64,000 bases of DNA from Acidiferrum sp963764675 (lineage in GTDB: Bacteria; Acidobacteriota; Terriglobia; Acidiferrales; UBA7541). The stretch lies in assembly GCA_963764675.1 (NCBI GenBank), contig CAVXTQ010000011.1, forward strand, positions 1 through 64,000, read 5' to 3'. Numbering within the stretch: the first letter of the stretch is position 1; each line of letters begins with the position of its first letter. Positions 26,991-36,130 of this stretch are shown here, piece by piece. A program made the position numbers and the translations under genes. Below the pieces are notes generated by a model. It searched no databases. It was not told where the DNA came from and worked only from the letters and a program-made list of their open reading frames with translations.

Positions 26991-28334
26991 CTACCGTCCC
27001 GCGGCAGCCCGCCTGGACCTTGCAGGCAAAGCGCTTCGCCGCTTCATCGAGTACATCGCGGTGTCTGCTGCGCGCAACAGAGTTTCGATTCTTTCGCCGT
27101 TTTGGGGATAGATGGCAACACCGACACTGATGGAAAGCTTAGGTCCCTTGCCATCATTGGCAACGCTTTCGCGGATACGTTGTGCCACTACGTTGGCCGC
27201 CTCCGCGTTTGTTTCCGGTAAAACAAGAGCAAACTCGTCGCCCCCGAAGCGCGCCGCCGTATCGATATCCCGGCAACAGAAGGACAAGACATCAGCCACC
27301 CGGCAGAGGGCTTGGCTTCCTTTCATGTGTCCGTAGTGGTCGTTGATGAGCTTCAAACCGTCCAGGTCAAATAGCAGTACGGCAAACTTCCTTCTGGTTC
27401 GTTCGCAGCGCTTGATCTCCATGTCGAGCACATCCACCAGACGCCGGTAATTAGCCAGACCAGTCAAGGGATCGCTGGCTGCTTGTACACGCAGGCGATC
27501 CTCCAACTCTCGCTGTTTGGTAACGTCTTCAGCGATAAGCTCATAGGCGTTTAGCTCACCCTGTTCGCCGATCACTTCTTGCCCGCTGAGGTGAACCTTC
27601 AGGGTGGTGTGATCCTTCCGCTTCCATTCCATTTCAACGGGGTCAACTGGACCGCCCTTGCCAGGTTGTCCGAACAACTGTCTCCATCTCGCAAGGTCTT
27701 GAATGATGTCGCTCGCCAGGTTCATCGCCAAGAGTTCTTCTCTTGATCCATAGCTAAGCATGCTGACCATCGCTTCATTCGTTTCCAGAAACTTGCCGTC
27801 GAGGTCGCACCGGCAAATGCCATAGCTCGGATTTCCTGCCAAGGCGCGGTAACGTGCTTCCGATCGTCGCAATTCCTTTTCCGCTCGATTTCGTGCCTCG
27901 CGCAGCATCTTCTCATCCTGAGCTCGATGGATAGCCACCGGAAGATGGCTGATGTTACCCATTTCAATACAATCGCAGGCGCCCTTCAGAATCAGTTCTG
28001 CAACGGTTTCTCGTTTCACCAAATAGACTAAGTAGATGAGGGGAATCGCCTTCTTTAGCTGGCGCAGGCAGTCCAATGCCTGAGTTCCTTGCCAGTTGGA
28101 GCTAGGGTATTCGGCTAGAACAAGGTCGAAGCGGTTCGAACGAAGCCGGGCGGCAAACTGCTCGGGAGTCACGACGACGTCGGAAGTTACCGTGAATCCC
28201 ACCCTCCTGAGCTCGTGCAAACAGCGCTCGATATCCATCAGGGAACGATGAACGAAGAGAATGCGCAAGAAATGCTGTCGGCTCACCAGTCCGTCCAAGG
28301 CAGTAGTTCGTTCAATTTGTTTAAGTTGAAGCAT
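26991..28334 (-). CDS. REC-like/PAS/GGDEF diguanylate cyclase
   Basis: About 447 residues from the ATG at 28334; a GTG start at 28376 is also possible. Domains: a receiver-like domain (about residues 22-145), a PAS domain (about 155-280, ARYRALAGNPSYGICRCDLD) and a GGDEF domain (about 285-440). The active site RFGGDEFAL is intact, with DLDGLKLINDHYGH for metal and GTP binding. RDID five residues upstream forms the RxxD inhibitory site. The receiver domain is degenerate: the phosphoacceptor position reads LVLAEYPSS with Glu in place of Asp, so it is probably not phosphorylated. Likely product: cyclic di-GMP. Confidence 0.88.
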   Translation of the reverse strand: MLQLKQIERTTALDGLVSRQHFLRILFVHRSLMDIERCLHELRRVGFTVTSDVVVTPEQFAARLRSNRFDLVLAEYPSSNWQGTQALDCLRQLKKAIPLIYLVYLVKRETVAELILKGACDCIEMGNISHLPVAIHRAQDEKMLREARNRAEKELRRSEARYRALAGNPSYGICRCDLDGKFLETNEAMVSMLSYGSREELLAMNLASDIIQDLARWRQLFGQPGKGGPVDPVEMEWKRKDHTTLKVHLSGQEVIGEQGELNAYELIAEDVTKQRELEDRLRVQAASDPLTGLANYRRLVDVLDMEIKRCERTRRKFAVLLFDLDGLKLINDHYGHMKGSQALCRVADVLSFCCRDIDTAARFGGDEFALVLPETNAEAANVVAQRIRESVANDGKGPKLSISVGVAIYPQNGERIETLLRAADTAMYSMKRRSALPARSRRAAAGR

Positions 28335-28649
28335 TTCCAAGCCAAGCAATTTCCCGGAAGTCGGTCCTACTCGCACCCAACTGCAACCGGGATGATCAGA
28401 GTTTGCTCATGAACAGGCTAACTACGGGAGTTGTTAGCATCTGTTCCGTTTCGGACAGTTCTCGCCGACCTGCTAACTGATACGACAATTTCCGGCTCTC
28501 CGATGCGAAGCCGCCAACGGGAGCCTCCCGGGACGGAACTCGACGCTCGTACGGACTTGGTTTTCGTGTGGCGGCAAGATTGATGATTGGCGGGGAGTGG
28601 CGCAGTTAAAATCGGAGGCTCTGCGCTGAGTGTTTTAGAATAAGTGGTA
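28335..28649. other. Intergenic stretch, no gene seen
   Basis: No frame here resembles a known protein. It separates the diguanylate cyclase gene from the small-protein pseudogene on the same strand. Confidence 0.4.
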
Positions 28650-28843
28650 CTACTTCTTCGAAAGCTCGCCCTTGAAATGGCTTTCAACATCTTTACGACT
28701 CAGCGGATTTCCCGCTTTGTTCGGTACGACCGAATAGACGATCTCACTACCTTCAAGCTGCGCGGTGATAAACGCCCCGTCTTCCGGCAGGTCCTTTGTA
28801 GATGAATTTCACTCTCCTGCCATCTTCAAGTTTCGACGCTAGT
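28650..28843 (-). pseudogene. Frameshifted copy of the 68-residue protein at 50371
   Basis: The minus strand reads DLPEDGAFITAQLEGSEIVY then SVVPNKAGNPLSRKDVESHF and KGELSKK, ending at the TAG at 28650-28652. This is closely related to the intact product at 50371-50577. Upstream, the counterpart of its SSRKVKFTYQ (here LEDGRRVKFIYK) is in another frame because one extra base lies near the CAAAGGACCTG stretch. No start codon is evident. The similarity extends past the stop (AATAAGTGGTACTACTT in both), so a segment larger than the gene was duplicated. Confidence 0.7.
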
Positions 28844-29174
28844 ATGAGGTGATTGGGGCCCTGTCGCAGACCGAGTCGGTTGGCTGTCTTCGTTAATTGT
28901 GGAGGTTACACACCCCTCCAACTTCTCGGCGAAAAGGGCAACGGACATGGTCGGGTCCGCGAAGGACGACTCTATGTGTGGGGGCTCTTACCGTGCGATC
29001 GGGCAACCCTTTTATTTTCAAATATTTGTCAGAAGTTAGCCGCCTCACCCCCAAAAACGTGGACTGTACGTTTTGAGACAGTCTCGCTCCCTTGCAAATA
29101 CTAACCTGCCGCAGAAGTTGTGGTTGTCCCTTTCTGCTTCCGAGAATCAATTGGCTAAGACGCGGAGGTATCCT
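28844..29174. other. Intergenic stretch, no gene seen
   Basis: No supported coding sequence. It includes the 5' region of the gene at 29175. Confidence 0.4.
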
Positions 29175-29705
29175 ATGCCCGAAGAATCAGCGAACACCGA
29201 AAACTGCGTAACCGCTCGCACAAAAGCTCAGGAAAACCAAGAAGTAGACGCATCACGCGTCCGACATTGGAGACCGGGCCTGAAGCCCAGCTCAATAAGA
29301 GGGTATAGCCTGTCTGTGGGACAAAGGCGCACACGCGCAATGTTGCCAACGCGAGAACCCAACATAGTGAGCCGCAGACTAAACCCTCCAGCGTGGCACG
29401 AACCCTATGCCGAGGCTTTGCTGGAGACGAACCCTGAGATTTTGGTGAAACTATTGGCAGCTACGGAGAGAGCGCTCTTCGAGCGGCTCTTGGAATTAGC
29501 TGCTAACAAGAACGCATCGGATGAACGACAAGATATAAGGTGTGCTATCGATGTCATGTTGACCCTAAAGGCCAGAAACACTCAAGCGGGTTCAGAGAGT
29601 TCGCCCGTCAAAGAGGCGTGGGTAGGGCCTAGCAGAGCGCAGGATCGCGTCACAGCTCTCGGCGGAACCTTTGAAATTTCCCCAAGGAGAACGGCACGAC
29701 GGTGA
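29175..29705 (+). CDS. Conserved hypothetical protein with a C-terminal small helical domain
   Basis: A 176-residue protein beginning MPEESANTENCVTARTKA. The ATG at 29175 has a near-ideal GGAGGTATCCT directly upstream, so the longer frame from 29073 is rejected. The N-terminal 75 residues are polar and probably disordered. The next 65 residues (PAWHEPYAEALLETNPEILV, then ATERALFERLLELA) form an amphipathic helical domain also found at 44841 and 55266. No function is known. A cytosolic location is likely because no signal or membrane segment is present. Confidence 0.65.
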   Translation: MPEESANTENCVTARTKAQENQEVDASRVRHWRPGLKPSSIRGYSLSVGQRRTRAMLPTREPNIVSRRLNPPAWHEPYAEALLETNPEILVKLLAATERALFERLLELAANKNASDERQDIRCAIDVMLTLKARNTQAGSESSPVKEAWVGPSRAQDRVTALGGTFEISPRRTARR

Positions 29706-29803
29706 AGGTGGTCATTCCCTTGCGGTAACCGCCAATCGCCCGGCGGTTCAAAATAGTCCAAGTCTGAGCTGGACAATACGAAGAGTTTGATCCGTCAACA
29801 GAG

Positions 29804-30766
29804 CTACAAATTGACAGAGTGATCTTGCAACACGAATGGTCGAACGTGGGATCTCACCTGATTCCGCCCATCGGCTTTAGCTGCGTATAACGCATGGTCA
29901 GCTCGAGTGAGCAACTCATGAAGACTTGGTTCTCCGGTGCCATCGAAACCCGCAATGCCGAAGCTCGCCGTGACTTGAATTTCTTGGCCATTGAAAACTA
30001 AGTGTTCATCTGCCAAATCGGCACGAAGCCGTTCAATAGTTTGCACGATCGCTTTTTTCTCGCCGTGGCTCATGATTAGAAGGAATTCATCTCCACCCAA
30101 TCTTCCACAAATGTCAGAAGCCCGAATATTGGCCTTTAGAATCGTTGCAAACCGTTGGATCGCTTCATCTCCCGCAAAGTGCCCGTGAGTGTCGTTAACC
30201 AGCTTAAATTTGTCCAAATCGGTCACCACCACCCATAGATTAAACTTGTGTCGGATGGCGGCACGGAGTTGCTTGGAGCCGAATTCCTCGACGGCCAGCC
30301 TATTTGGTAAGCCGGTTAAGTGGTCCGTCCTCGCCGCTTTTTCGAGCAATACATTTTTTGCTTCGATTTCACGACTCATTTGAACAATTCTGCACCCCAC
30401 ACGAATACGCGCTAGCAACTCGCCTGCGTCAAACGGTTTCGTCAGGTAGTCGTCGGCGCCCGCGTCTAGACCTTCGATCAGATGAGTTCTTTCGGTATTG
30501 TGGGTCACGAGAACGATGTACGTATACGTGCTCTCTGACTTACGAATCTGTCTACAAACCTCCAGGCCAGAAACGTCGGGCATGACCCAGTCGGTTACGA
30601 GAATGTCCGGCCGGAATTCAGAACACCGCTCTAGGGCTTCTTTGCCGTTCGTTGCAAAGCAGAGGTCATACGATTGACCCGCAAGGGCATGTTGAAGGAG
30701 CTTGCGACATACAGGCGAATCTTCAGCGATGAGTATGCGCGTAGCGACTTGTACGACAGTGTCCAT
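29804..30766 (-). CDS. PleD-like response regulator with diguanylate cyclase (GGDEF) domain
   Basis: About 320 residues from the ATG at 30766 (MDTVVQVATRILIAEDS); the frame is open to 30877. Receiver domain (about residues 8-125) with acidic pocket AED, phosphoacceptor DILVTDWVMPD and DDYLTKPF lysine. The GGDEF domain (about 145-305) has DLDKFKLVNDTHGH and an intact RLGGDEFLL. RASD five residues upstream forms the product-inhibition RxxD site. Phosphorylation would activate cyclic di-GMP synthesis. It lies next to a hybrid histidine kinase gene on the same strand, a plausible partner. Confidence 0.9.
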   Translation of the reverse strand: MDTVVQVATRILIAEDSPVCRKLLQHALAGQSYDLCFATNGKEALERCSEFRPDILVTDWVMPDVSGLEVCRQIRKSESTYTYIVLVTHNTERTHLIEGLDAGADDYLTKPFDAGELLARIRVGCRIVQMSREIEAKNVLLEKAARTDHLTGLPNRLAVEEFGSKQLRAAIRHKFNLWVVVTDLDKFKLVNDTHGHFAGDEAIQRFATILKANIRASDICGRLGGDEFLLIMSHGEKKAIVQTIERLRADLADEHLVFNGQEIQVTASFGIAGFDGTGEPSLHELLTRADHALYAAKADGRNQVRSHVRPFVLQDHSVNL

Positions 30767-31103
30767 TCCGATTGGCAGCGAGCACGGCTGCATGAGGACC
30801 CATATCGTGCTCTGACTTTGTAGGATAGGAAAGAGCTGTGGGAACGTGATATGAAACCATGGGTTCCATGTGCCCAATTCGCCAGTACGTCCCCCGGCTT
30901 TAGACAGGAGTCTGGCGTTTCGCGAAATAGAAGTAGATGTCCTTTCTAGCTGTTTGCAGAAGTGAATCCTTCCTGCAATACATTAGTCAAGACAAATCTA
31001 GAAGCGACCCGCTTAGCTCGAACACCGAAAAGCGAAGAGATTACTGGAATTAGCGCCGAAAAATCGCGAACGCGATTGACCAATGAGAACTAACCTGTGC
31101 AGC
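30767..31103. other. Gap between kinase and cyclase genes
   Basis: No gene is supported. The gap probably contains the promoter of the minus-strand cyclase gene. Confidence 0.4.
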
Positions 31104-33302
31104 TCAGGGCGCCAGCTTAGTTACCATTTGCTCCCGCCCCAAGGCTTCGTTCACTTTGCGTACCAGAGTTTCCCGCGTGAAAGGTTTTTGAAGGAAGAAG
31201 CCGTCTGCTAGGAACTCGGCGCTGCCTCTGTTGTATTCGAGGTAGCCGGACATGTAAACGATTCTTATATCAGCACGGAGAGACTTCAATCGTTTGGCGA
31301 GCTCCGGGCCGCGCATATCGGGCATGACGACATCCGTCACTAGAACGCGAATCGCCTGACTTGATCGCTGCACGATGGCGAGTGCTTCTTGACCGTCCCT
31401 GGCGGCCAGAACGGTGTATCCGGCCGATTTCATGAACTCGAAGGCCAATTCTCTGACCGCGTCTTCATCTTCGACGATAAGCACCGTTTCCGAGTGATGG
31501 GTTGGTGCGGTGAAAGTTTTTTCGGGCCTAGGACTTTCCTCAAGCTCATGCACTACTGGAAGGTAGACTTCAAATCGCGATCCTTTTCCACGCTCTGACT
31601 CCACCCAGATGCACCCGCCACTCTGCTTGACCACGCCATATACAGTTGCAAGACCCAATCCGGTACCCTTGCCTAGTTCCTTGGTCGTAAAAAACGGCTC
31701 AAAGATGCGCGCTCTAGTGTCGGCATCCATCCCATGACCGGTATCCTCAACGGCGAGCCGTACGTAGCGTCCGGGCAACATAGGAGGTCGAATCTTGGCA
31801 AACGCCTCATCCACGGTCACGTTTTCGGTTTCGACGGTCAACCTGCCACCCTTTGGCATGGCATCGCATGCGTTGACGGTCAGATTCATGGCTACCTGTT
31901 CGATTTGCCCGGGGTCAGCTTTGACTCGGCCTAGCGACTCCCCTGCCCGAAAGGTGAACGAAATATCTTCTCGGATTAGCCGCTTCAGCAAGCTAGACAT
32001 CTCTGAGATGAGCGCATTCAAATCCAGGACTTTCGGCTGCAATACCTGCATCCGGCTGAAAGCCAGCAACTGACGGGTCAAGGAGGCAGCACGGTCGGCC
32101 GCCTTGTCAATCTGCTTGGCACTTACGTGGAGGGGATCGGCGGGCTGCAAACGGTCAAGCATCAGATCGCCGTGTCCTTTGATAACAGTCAGAAGGTTGT
32201 TAAAGTCGTGAGCTACTCCACCTGCTAGCCGGCCTATCGCTTCCATTTTCTGCGCTTGCCGGAGCTGATCTTCCAACCGCTGCTTCTGCAATTCATTGCT
32301 CTTTAACGTATCGCGCATGCGATCAAAGGCGCGAGCCACGTGTGCTACTTCATCCGTGCCTCGGACATCCAGTGGATAATTAGAATCACCGTGTTCAAGC
32401 GCGCGAACTCCTTGAACAAGCTGCCCGAGGGGACGCGTGAATTTGTCCGAGATTACAAATACAAGCGTGCCGCCCACTAGAACCGCCATGATGCCTAATG
32501 CGCCGAGCAAACGATTCTGTTTCTCTAGGTACCCTAGTGCCTCACCATAAGATTTCAGAACAATAATGCTTACAGGCTGCACGCCAGATGTCAGATCGAC
32601 GGAACGTGTAAAGAAACGCTCGCCGTCGATGTTGACTTGGTCCGGCAAGGAAACGCCGCGCTTTAGCTGGCTAGCAAATTCCCCCTCTTTCAACTGTGGA
32701 AGCGTACTAGCAACGATGTCGCTGCCGATGCGGAAGGCAATTTGACTCGATGAAACCCTGCCGAGCTCTGCTGGGTCGATCCCATGCCCCACAATCACTG
32801 TGCCCATGAGGTTGTTTTTCGTTGGTGTGCCGTCGTAAAAGGGCTGTAAAACGATCTGATAAAGCCGCGTACCGCTGTACCACCAACCGGTATTTCCTTC
32901 CTTCAGGGACCGACTAAGCATGATTTGTGCGGTGGCAAGGGGAAAATCATCCGAAGTCGTGCGTAGACCGATAATTTTGCCGCCATGGTCGGCAAGCGCC
33001 AGAAGATTGCATTCGTCCGATTGCCATGGGTCGTCGCCCACATCTTGGATCGCTGTCGCATCCCCGTTTCTCATGGACGCCACTGATGCCAGTAGGTCTG
33101 CTTTGTGGCTCAGGGTAACCTGGTGTTGATGCTGAAGGACCTGGAACGTCAGGATGGCGTTGAGGGTTTCCTCCTTGATTCCCCGCCGCACCCGCTCTTC
33201 AGCGTTGCGACGCACTACAAGCAAAGTGGCGCAAGTAAGCCCAGCCGTAATCAGCACAAGCGATAGCAGAAATTTTGTACGTAGTCGCAATTCGCCTCGC
33301 AT
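31104..33302 (-). CDS. Membrane-bound hybrid histidine kinase
   Basis: About 732 residues from the ATG at 33302 (MRGELRLRTKFLLSLVLI); the frame is open to 33374. Order: membrane helix (~10-30), extracytoplasmic Cache-like sensor (~35-265), second helix (LGALGIMAVLVGGTLVFVI), HAMP linker, a HisKA domain with the H-box GGVAHDFNNLLTVIKGH, and an HATPase with N-box NLTVNACDAMPKGG, DTGHGM and GTGLGLATVYG. A C-terminal receiver domain has VLVTDVVMPDMRG and FLQKPF. It should sense an external signal and relay phosphate through its own receiver. The adjacent GGDEF response regulator may be the output. All catalytic motifs look intact. Confidence 0.92.
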   Translation of the reverse strand: MRGELRLRTKFLLSLVLITAGLTCATLLVVRRNAEERVRRGIKEETLNAILTFQVLQHQHQVTLSHKADLLASVASMRNGDATAIQDVGDDPWQSDECNLLALADHGGKIIGLRTTSDDFPLATAQIMLSRSLKEGNTGWWYSGTRLYQIVLQPFYDGTPTKNNLMGTVIVGHGIDPAELGRVSSSQIAFRIGSDIVASTLPQLKEGEFASQLKRGVSLPDQVNIDGERFFTRSVDLTSGVQPVSIIVLKSYGEALGYLEKQNRLLGALGIMAVLVGGTLVFVISDKFTRPLGQLVQGVRALEHGDSNYPLDVRGTDEVAHVARAFDRMRDTLKSNELQKQRLEDQLRQAQKMEAIGRLAGGVAHDFNNLLTVIKGHGDLMLDRLQPADPLHVSAKQIDKAADRAASLTRQLLAFSRMQVLQPKVLDLNALISEMSSLLKRLIREDISFTFRAGESLGRVKADPGQIEQVAMNLTVNACDAMPKGGRLTVETENVTVDEAFAKIRPPMLPGRYVRLAVEDTGHGMDADTRARIFEPFFTTKELGKGTGLGLATVYGVVKQSGGCIWVESERGKGSRFEVYLPVVHELEESPRPEKTFTAPTHHSETVLIVEDEDAVRELAFEFMKSAGYTVLAARDGQEALAIVQRSSQAIRVLVTDVVMPDMRGPELAKRLKSLRADIRIVYMSGYLEYNRGSAEFLADGFFLQKPFTRETLVRKVNEALGREQMVTKLAP

Positions 33303-33793
33303 CTGCACACGATGTCCAAAGCTAGGCCAGCCGGGCAACCAGCTGGTCGAGGTTGGGGGCAGGGTATCTGGCAACCTAACATCTTGCTTTTGGGCCTGAG
33401 AATGGACCTATCGTACCGATGTGTCAGAACTGTACATACACGGAGTGGCATCCCGGGAGTACTCCGGTAAATAGGAAGGCCCAAGCGATCAGGATTGGCG
33501 GTGCAATAGCCTCTTGCTGCAGGCTAAGTCTTGATAAGTTGGATTACCGGACAGTGGATTTTTCGCACTCAATGCGACCACCCAACCAGGAGCGAAGGAA
33601 GGGCGAAGAGGCCACCGATTTTCAGGTTTACCTGGGGATTGGGCTTGGCCCGCCACTAGAATACCTCTGACTTAGTGTACTGCCCGAGAATCGGCGGATT
33701 GCGAAGCAGCATGACCCACAGATTCCGGATAGTGGAACACGAAACCCAAGCCTAGCATGACAACTGCGCTGAAGCATTTTTTGCGGAGGATCT
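33303..33793. other. Non-coding stretch with a palindromic-repeat arm and one member of a direct repeat
   Basis: No gene is supported. At 33531-33555 lies a repeat arm (GATAAGTTGGATTACCGGAC then AGTGGA). At 33682-33724 lies a copy of the direct repeat that recurs at 36628. Confidence 0.45.
33682..33724. repeat. Direct repeat copy 1 (partner at 36628)
   Basis: CCCGAGAATCGGCGGATT, then CGAAGCA and TGACCCACAGATTC, is shared almost base for base with 36628-36670 in the same orientation. Confidence 0.7.
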
Positions 33794-33872
33794 ATGGAGA
33801 CTCTTGTAGTGCTCCCCTCTAAAACTGGACACCTCATCTAGGTAGAATCAGGGCCTCCCAACAGGAGGCAAC

Positions 33873-34160
33873 ATGGGCAGGAAACCACGCGTTGATCGAT
33901 CCCCGGAAGAGAAGTGGCAGATCGTGCAGGAAGGCATCAAGAGCGGGAACGTTTCGGAGACGTGTCGGCGTCACGGGATCGCTGCGAATCTGTTCTATCG
34001 CTGGAAGGATGAAGCGGAACAGGGAGCGAAGGCAGCGCTTGGGGGGAGAAGCGCTGCCGCGGCGGAAACCGAGAAGGACCATCGCATCCGGCAGTTGGAA
34101 CGAACGCTGGGGCGGAAGTCGCTGGAGATCGAAATCCTAAAAAACGTCGTGGGGGAGTGA
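33873..34160 (+). CDS. IS3-family OrfA (helix-turn-helix protein)
   Basis: A 95-residue protein with the Tnp_8-type HTH (RSPEEKWQIVQEGIKSGNVS, CRRHGIAANLFYRWKDEA) and a C-terminal leucine-zipper-like segment (RQLERTLGRKSLEIEILKNV). The ATG at 33873 follows AGGAGGCAAC. Its 3' end overlaps orfB by four bases, the arrangement used for frameshifting or translational coupling in IS3 elements. OrfA binds the terminal repeats and regulates transposition. Confidence 0.9.
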   Translation: MGRKPRVDRSPEEKWQIVQEGIKSGNVSETCRRHGIAANLFYRWKDEAEQGAKAALGGRSAAAAETEKDHRIRQLERTLGRKSLEIEILKNVVGE

Positions 34161-35032
34161 GCTGTGGTGCGGTTCATTCCCAGGCACGAGAGATGGTGAC
34201 GCAGGGCTTCACGGCCACGCTGGTGGCGGTAACGTTGGCCATCAGCCGGTCGAGTCTGTACTACCGGACGCGGCCACGAGGCAGTCGGGCTGACCGAACC
34301 TACGATGAGCAGATCGTGATGGCCTGCGGAGAGAAGCTAGCATACGGCTATCGGCGAGTGGCGTGGTGGCTGCAGCGGAAGAAAGGGCTGCCCGTGAATC
34401 GCAAGCGGGTGCTGCGGGTGATGCGAGAACGTGGGTTGCTGGTGCGCTCGCGTCGTCTGCGCGCACGAAGGAAGAAAGAGTGGGGCCGCGTGGAAGCCGC
34501 CGAGCCGAATCAGATCTGGCAGTCGGACATGACGAAGATCTGGGCGGGTCCTGCCGTGGGTTGGGCGTACCTGGTGTGCGTGATCGACTGCTGTACGCGG
34601 GAGATCGTGGGATGGCATCTCTCGCATCGCTGTCGGACCGAAGACGCGCTCGCAGCAGTGGAGCAGGCTGTGCTCGAACGGCTGCCCGAGGGTAGCCGCG
34701 AAAAGAACTTGACGCTGACGACGGACAACGGGACGCAGTTCACTTCTTCGCGCTTCTTGGAGACGTTGGGGCGGCTCGGCATCACGCATCGGCGGACGGC
34801 GTATCATCACCCCGAAGGCAACAGTTACATTGAACGGTTCCATCGCAGCTTAAAAGAGGAGGAAGTCTGGACGGCGGAATATCGAAGCTTAGAAGAAGCG
34901 CGAGCATCGATCGCTCGTTGGATCGAGGAGTACAATCACGACCGGCCTCACCGCGGAGTCCAAAATCGCACTCCGCACGAGGCCTTCCTGGCTTTCGCAG
35001 GTGTACTAAAAAATGAGGCCCTGACTGTCTAA
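34157..35032 (+). CDS. IS3-family OrfB transposase (DDE integrase)
   Basis: A 291-residue integrase with HTH_21 (YRRVAWWLQRKKGLPVNRKR) followed by the rve core. Catalytic D in WQSDMTKIW, D in LTTDNGTQFTS and E in EGNSYIERFHRSLKEE, spaced as in IS3. The C-terminus shows YNHDRPHRGVQNRTP. It is intact and overlaps orfA by four bases, so it is probably expressed from the same transcript. Confidence 0.95.
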   Translation: MSCGAVHSQAREMVTQGFTATLVAVTLAISRSSLYYRTRPRGSRADRTYDEQIVMACGEKLAYGYRRVAWWLQRKKGLPVNRKRVLRVMRERGLLVRSRRLRARRKKEWGRVEAAEPNQIWQSDMTKIWAGPAVGWAYLVCVIDCCTREIVGWHLSHRCRTEDALAAVEQAVLERLPEGSREKNLTLTTDNGTQFTSSRFLETLGRLGITHRRTAYHHPEGNSYIERFHRSLKEEEVWTAEYRSLEEARASIARWIEEYNHDRPHRGVQNRTPHEAFLAFAGVLKNEALTV

Positions 35033-36130
35033 ATTAGAGGGGAGCACTACACTCTTGAGCAAGTCCTTGTAAGACTCAAGGGGTTGGAATCTAAGTTGTT
35101 CCGTCAAGTCCTCACGTCCTTCGCTTTTTCTCTCGTGGGTGTGCTAATGACGGAAGGAAACTTTGACCTTGGCTTTAAGGCACTTACAGAGCTGATCGCT
35201 GGAACATCGGGTGCCGCAGGTATCGTATCTTCATATCTGGGTGGAATCAGTCATCCGTCAGATGAGTTTGAGGATTTGCTCAGTTTCAGAGCAATCTTTA
35301 CAGCGATTAAGGTCGTTCTGGGCTTTGGAACGTCTCTCACTCTCTTCTACTTTTCATATGCCTATGCTCGATTGGGTCACAGAGGCTGCGCTTTGCTTCT
35401 AGCGGCCGGAATCTTCTTATTTTTTCGACCGATGACCAGCGCGGCTCTTACTATCTCCACAATCGAGAGACAGAAGGCACTTTGGCAAGCGCTCGAGCCA
35501 GAATCGCAGAGAGCTTGGCTGGAGCGGCGAAAAAAGATTGGTCGGTTGATTCAGGAAGCAAAGACCATGAGGGATGAAACAACTCGTATAGTTGATGGAG
35601 CGCGCAAGCAAAGGCGCAAATTGGCCTGGCACCGCAGAATTGGGAGAATTCGCTCTTTCTTTGGGACCTTGCGGGCCACAACCTACCCATTACGCAGGAG
35701 ATTAAGACTTGTTTCGTGGCAGGAAGAATTCGAAGTGGACCAAGTTCTCGCCGAATGTCTTGCGGGCATTAAGAGTAGGGCGATGCAAATTATCCGGACG
35801 GGTCAGGTCCGCCCGCTTGCACTCGAAGGGACAGGTTTGGAATTGTATGAGGTCGACGCAACTAAGTACTTTCTGCTCGAAGGCTCCTTGACCGAGGAGG
35901 ACGCTCGCTCTTACCTTGGTAAGCTCAGTACACTAAAGAGCAATCCTGTTGGACCGTTCAAGAATATAACTGTGATAGTTGAACCGTGTGCAAAACTTTC
36001 ATTTGAAGCCCGCGAACTCCTTTCGCAGGCAGGGCTGGAATTGATTCAGTCCGAGCCCTCAAACGAAAAGCCCGGCTCCCCGAGTGGCACGTCCGAACAT
36101 GTGAACTCTTCTGTTAGAAGGACGATTTAG

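Larger units (their letters stand above)
33805..35051 (+). mobile_element. IS3-family element with target-site duplication
   Basis: Terminal inverted repeats start TGTAGTGCTCCCCTCTAA at both ends (left at 33805; right end read inward from 35051), with TG...CA termini as in IS3. The direct repeats CTCT (33801-33804 and 35052-35055) form the 4-bp target duplication. Length is 1247 bp. Both ORFs are intact, so it may still be mobile. The insertion disrupts a membrane-protein gene at codon 4. Confidence 0.92.
33794..36130 (+). pseudogene. Membrane protein gene interrupted by an IS3 insertion
   Basis: The original start is the ATG at 33794 (GGAGGATCT just upstream), reading METL. Removing 33805-35055 (IS plus one CTCT copy) restores METLEQVLVRLKGLESKLFR in frame with the following frame, which then runs to 36130. 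The protein has three to four hydrophobic segments (FAFSLVGVLMTEG; VVLGFGTSLTLFYFSYAYA; ALLLAAGIFLFFRP), a basic coiled-coil-like stretch (ERRKKIGRLIQEAKTMRDE) and a C-terminal cytosolic domain. The function is unrecognised. A truncated product from the TTG at 35084 (348 residues) is possible but lacks the original translation signal. Confidence 0.8.
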
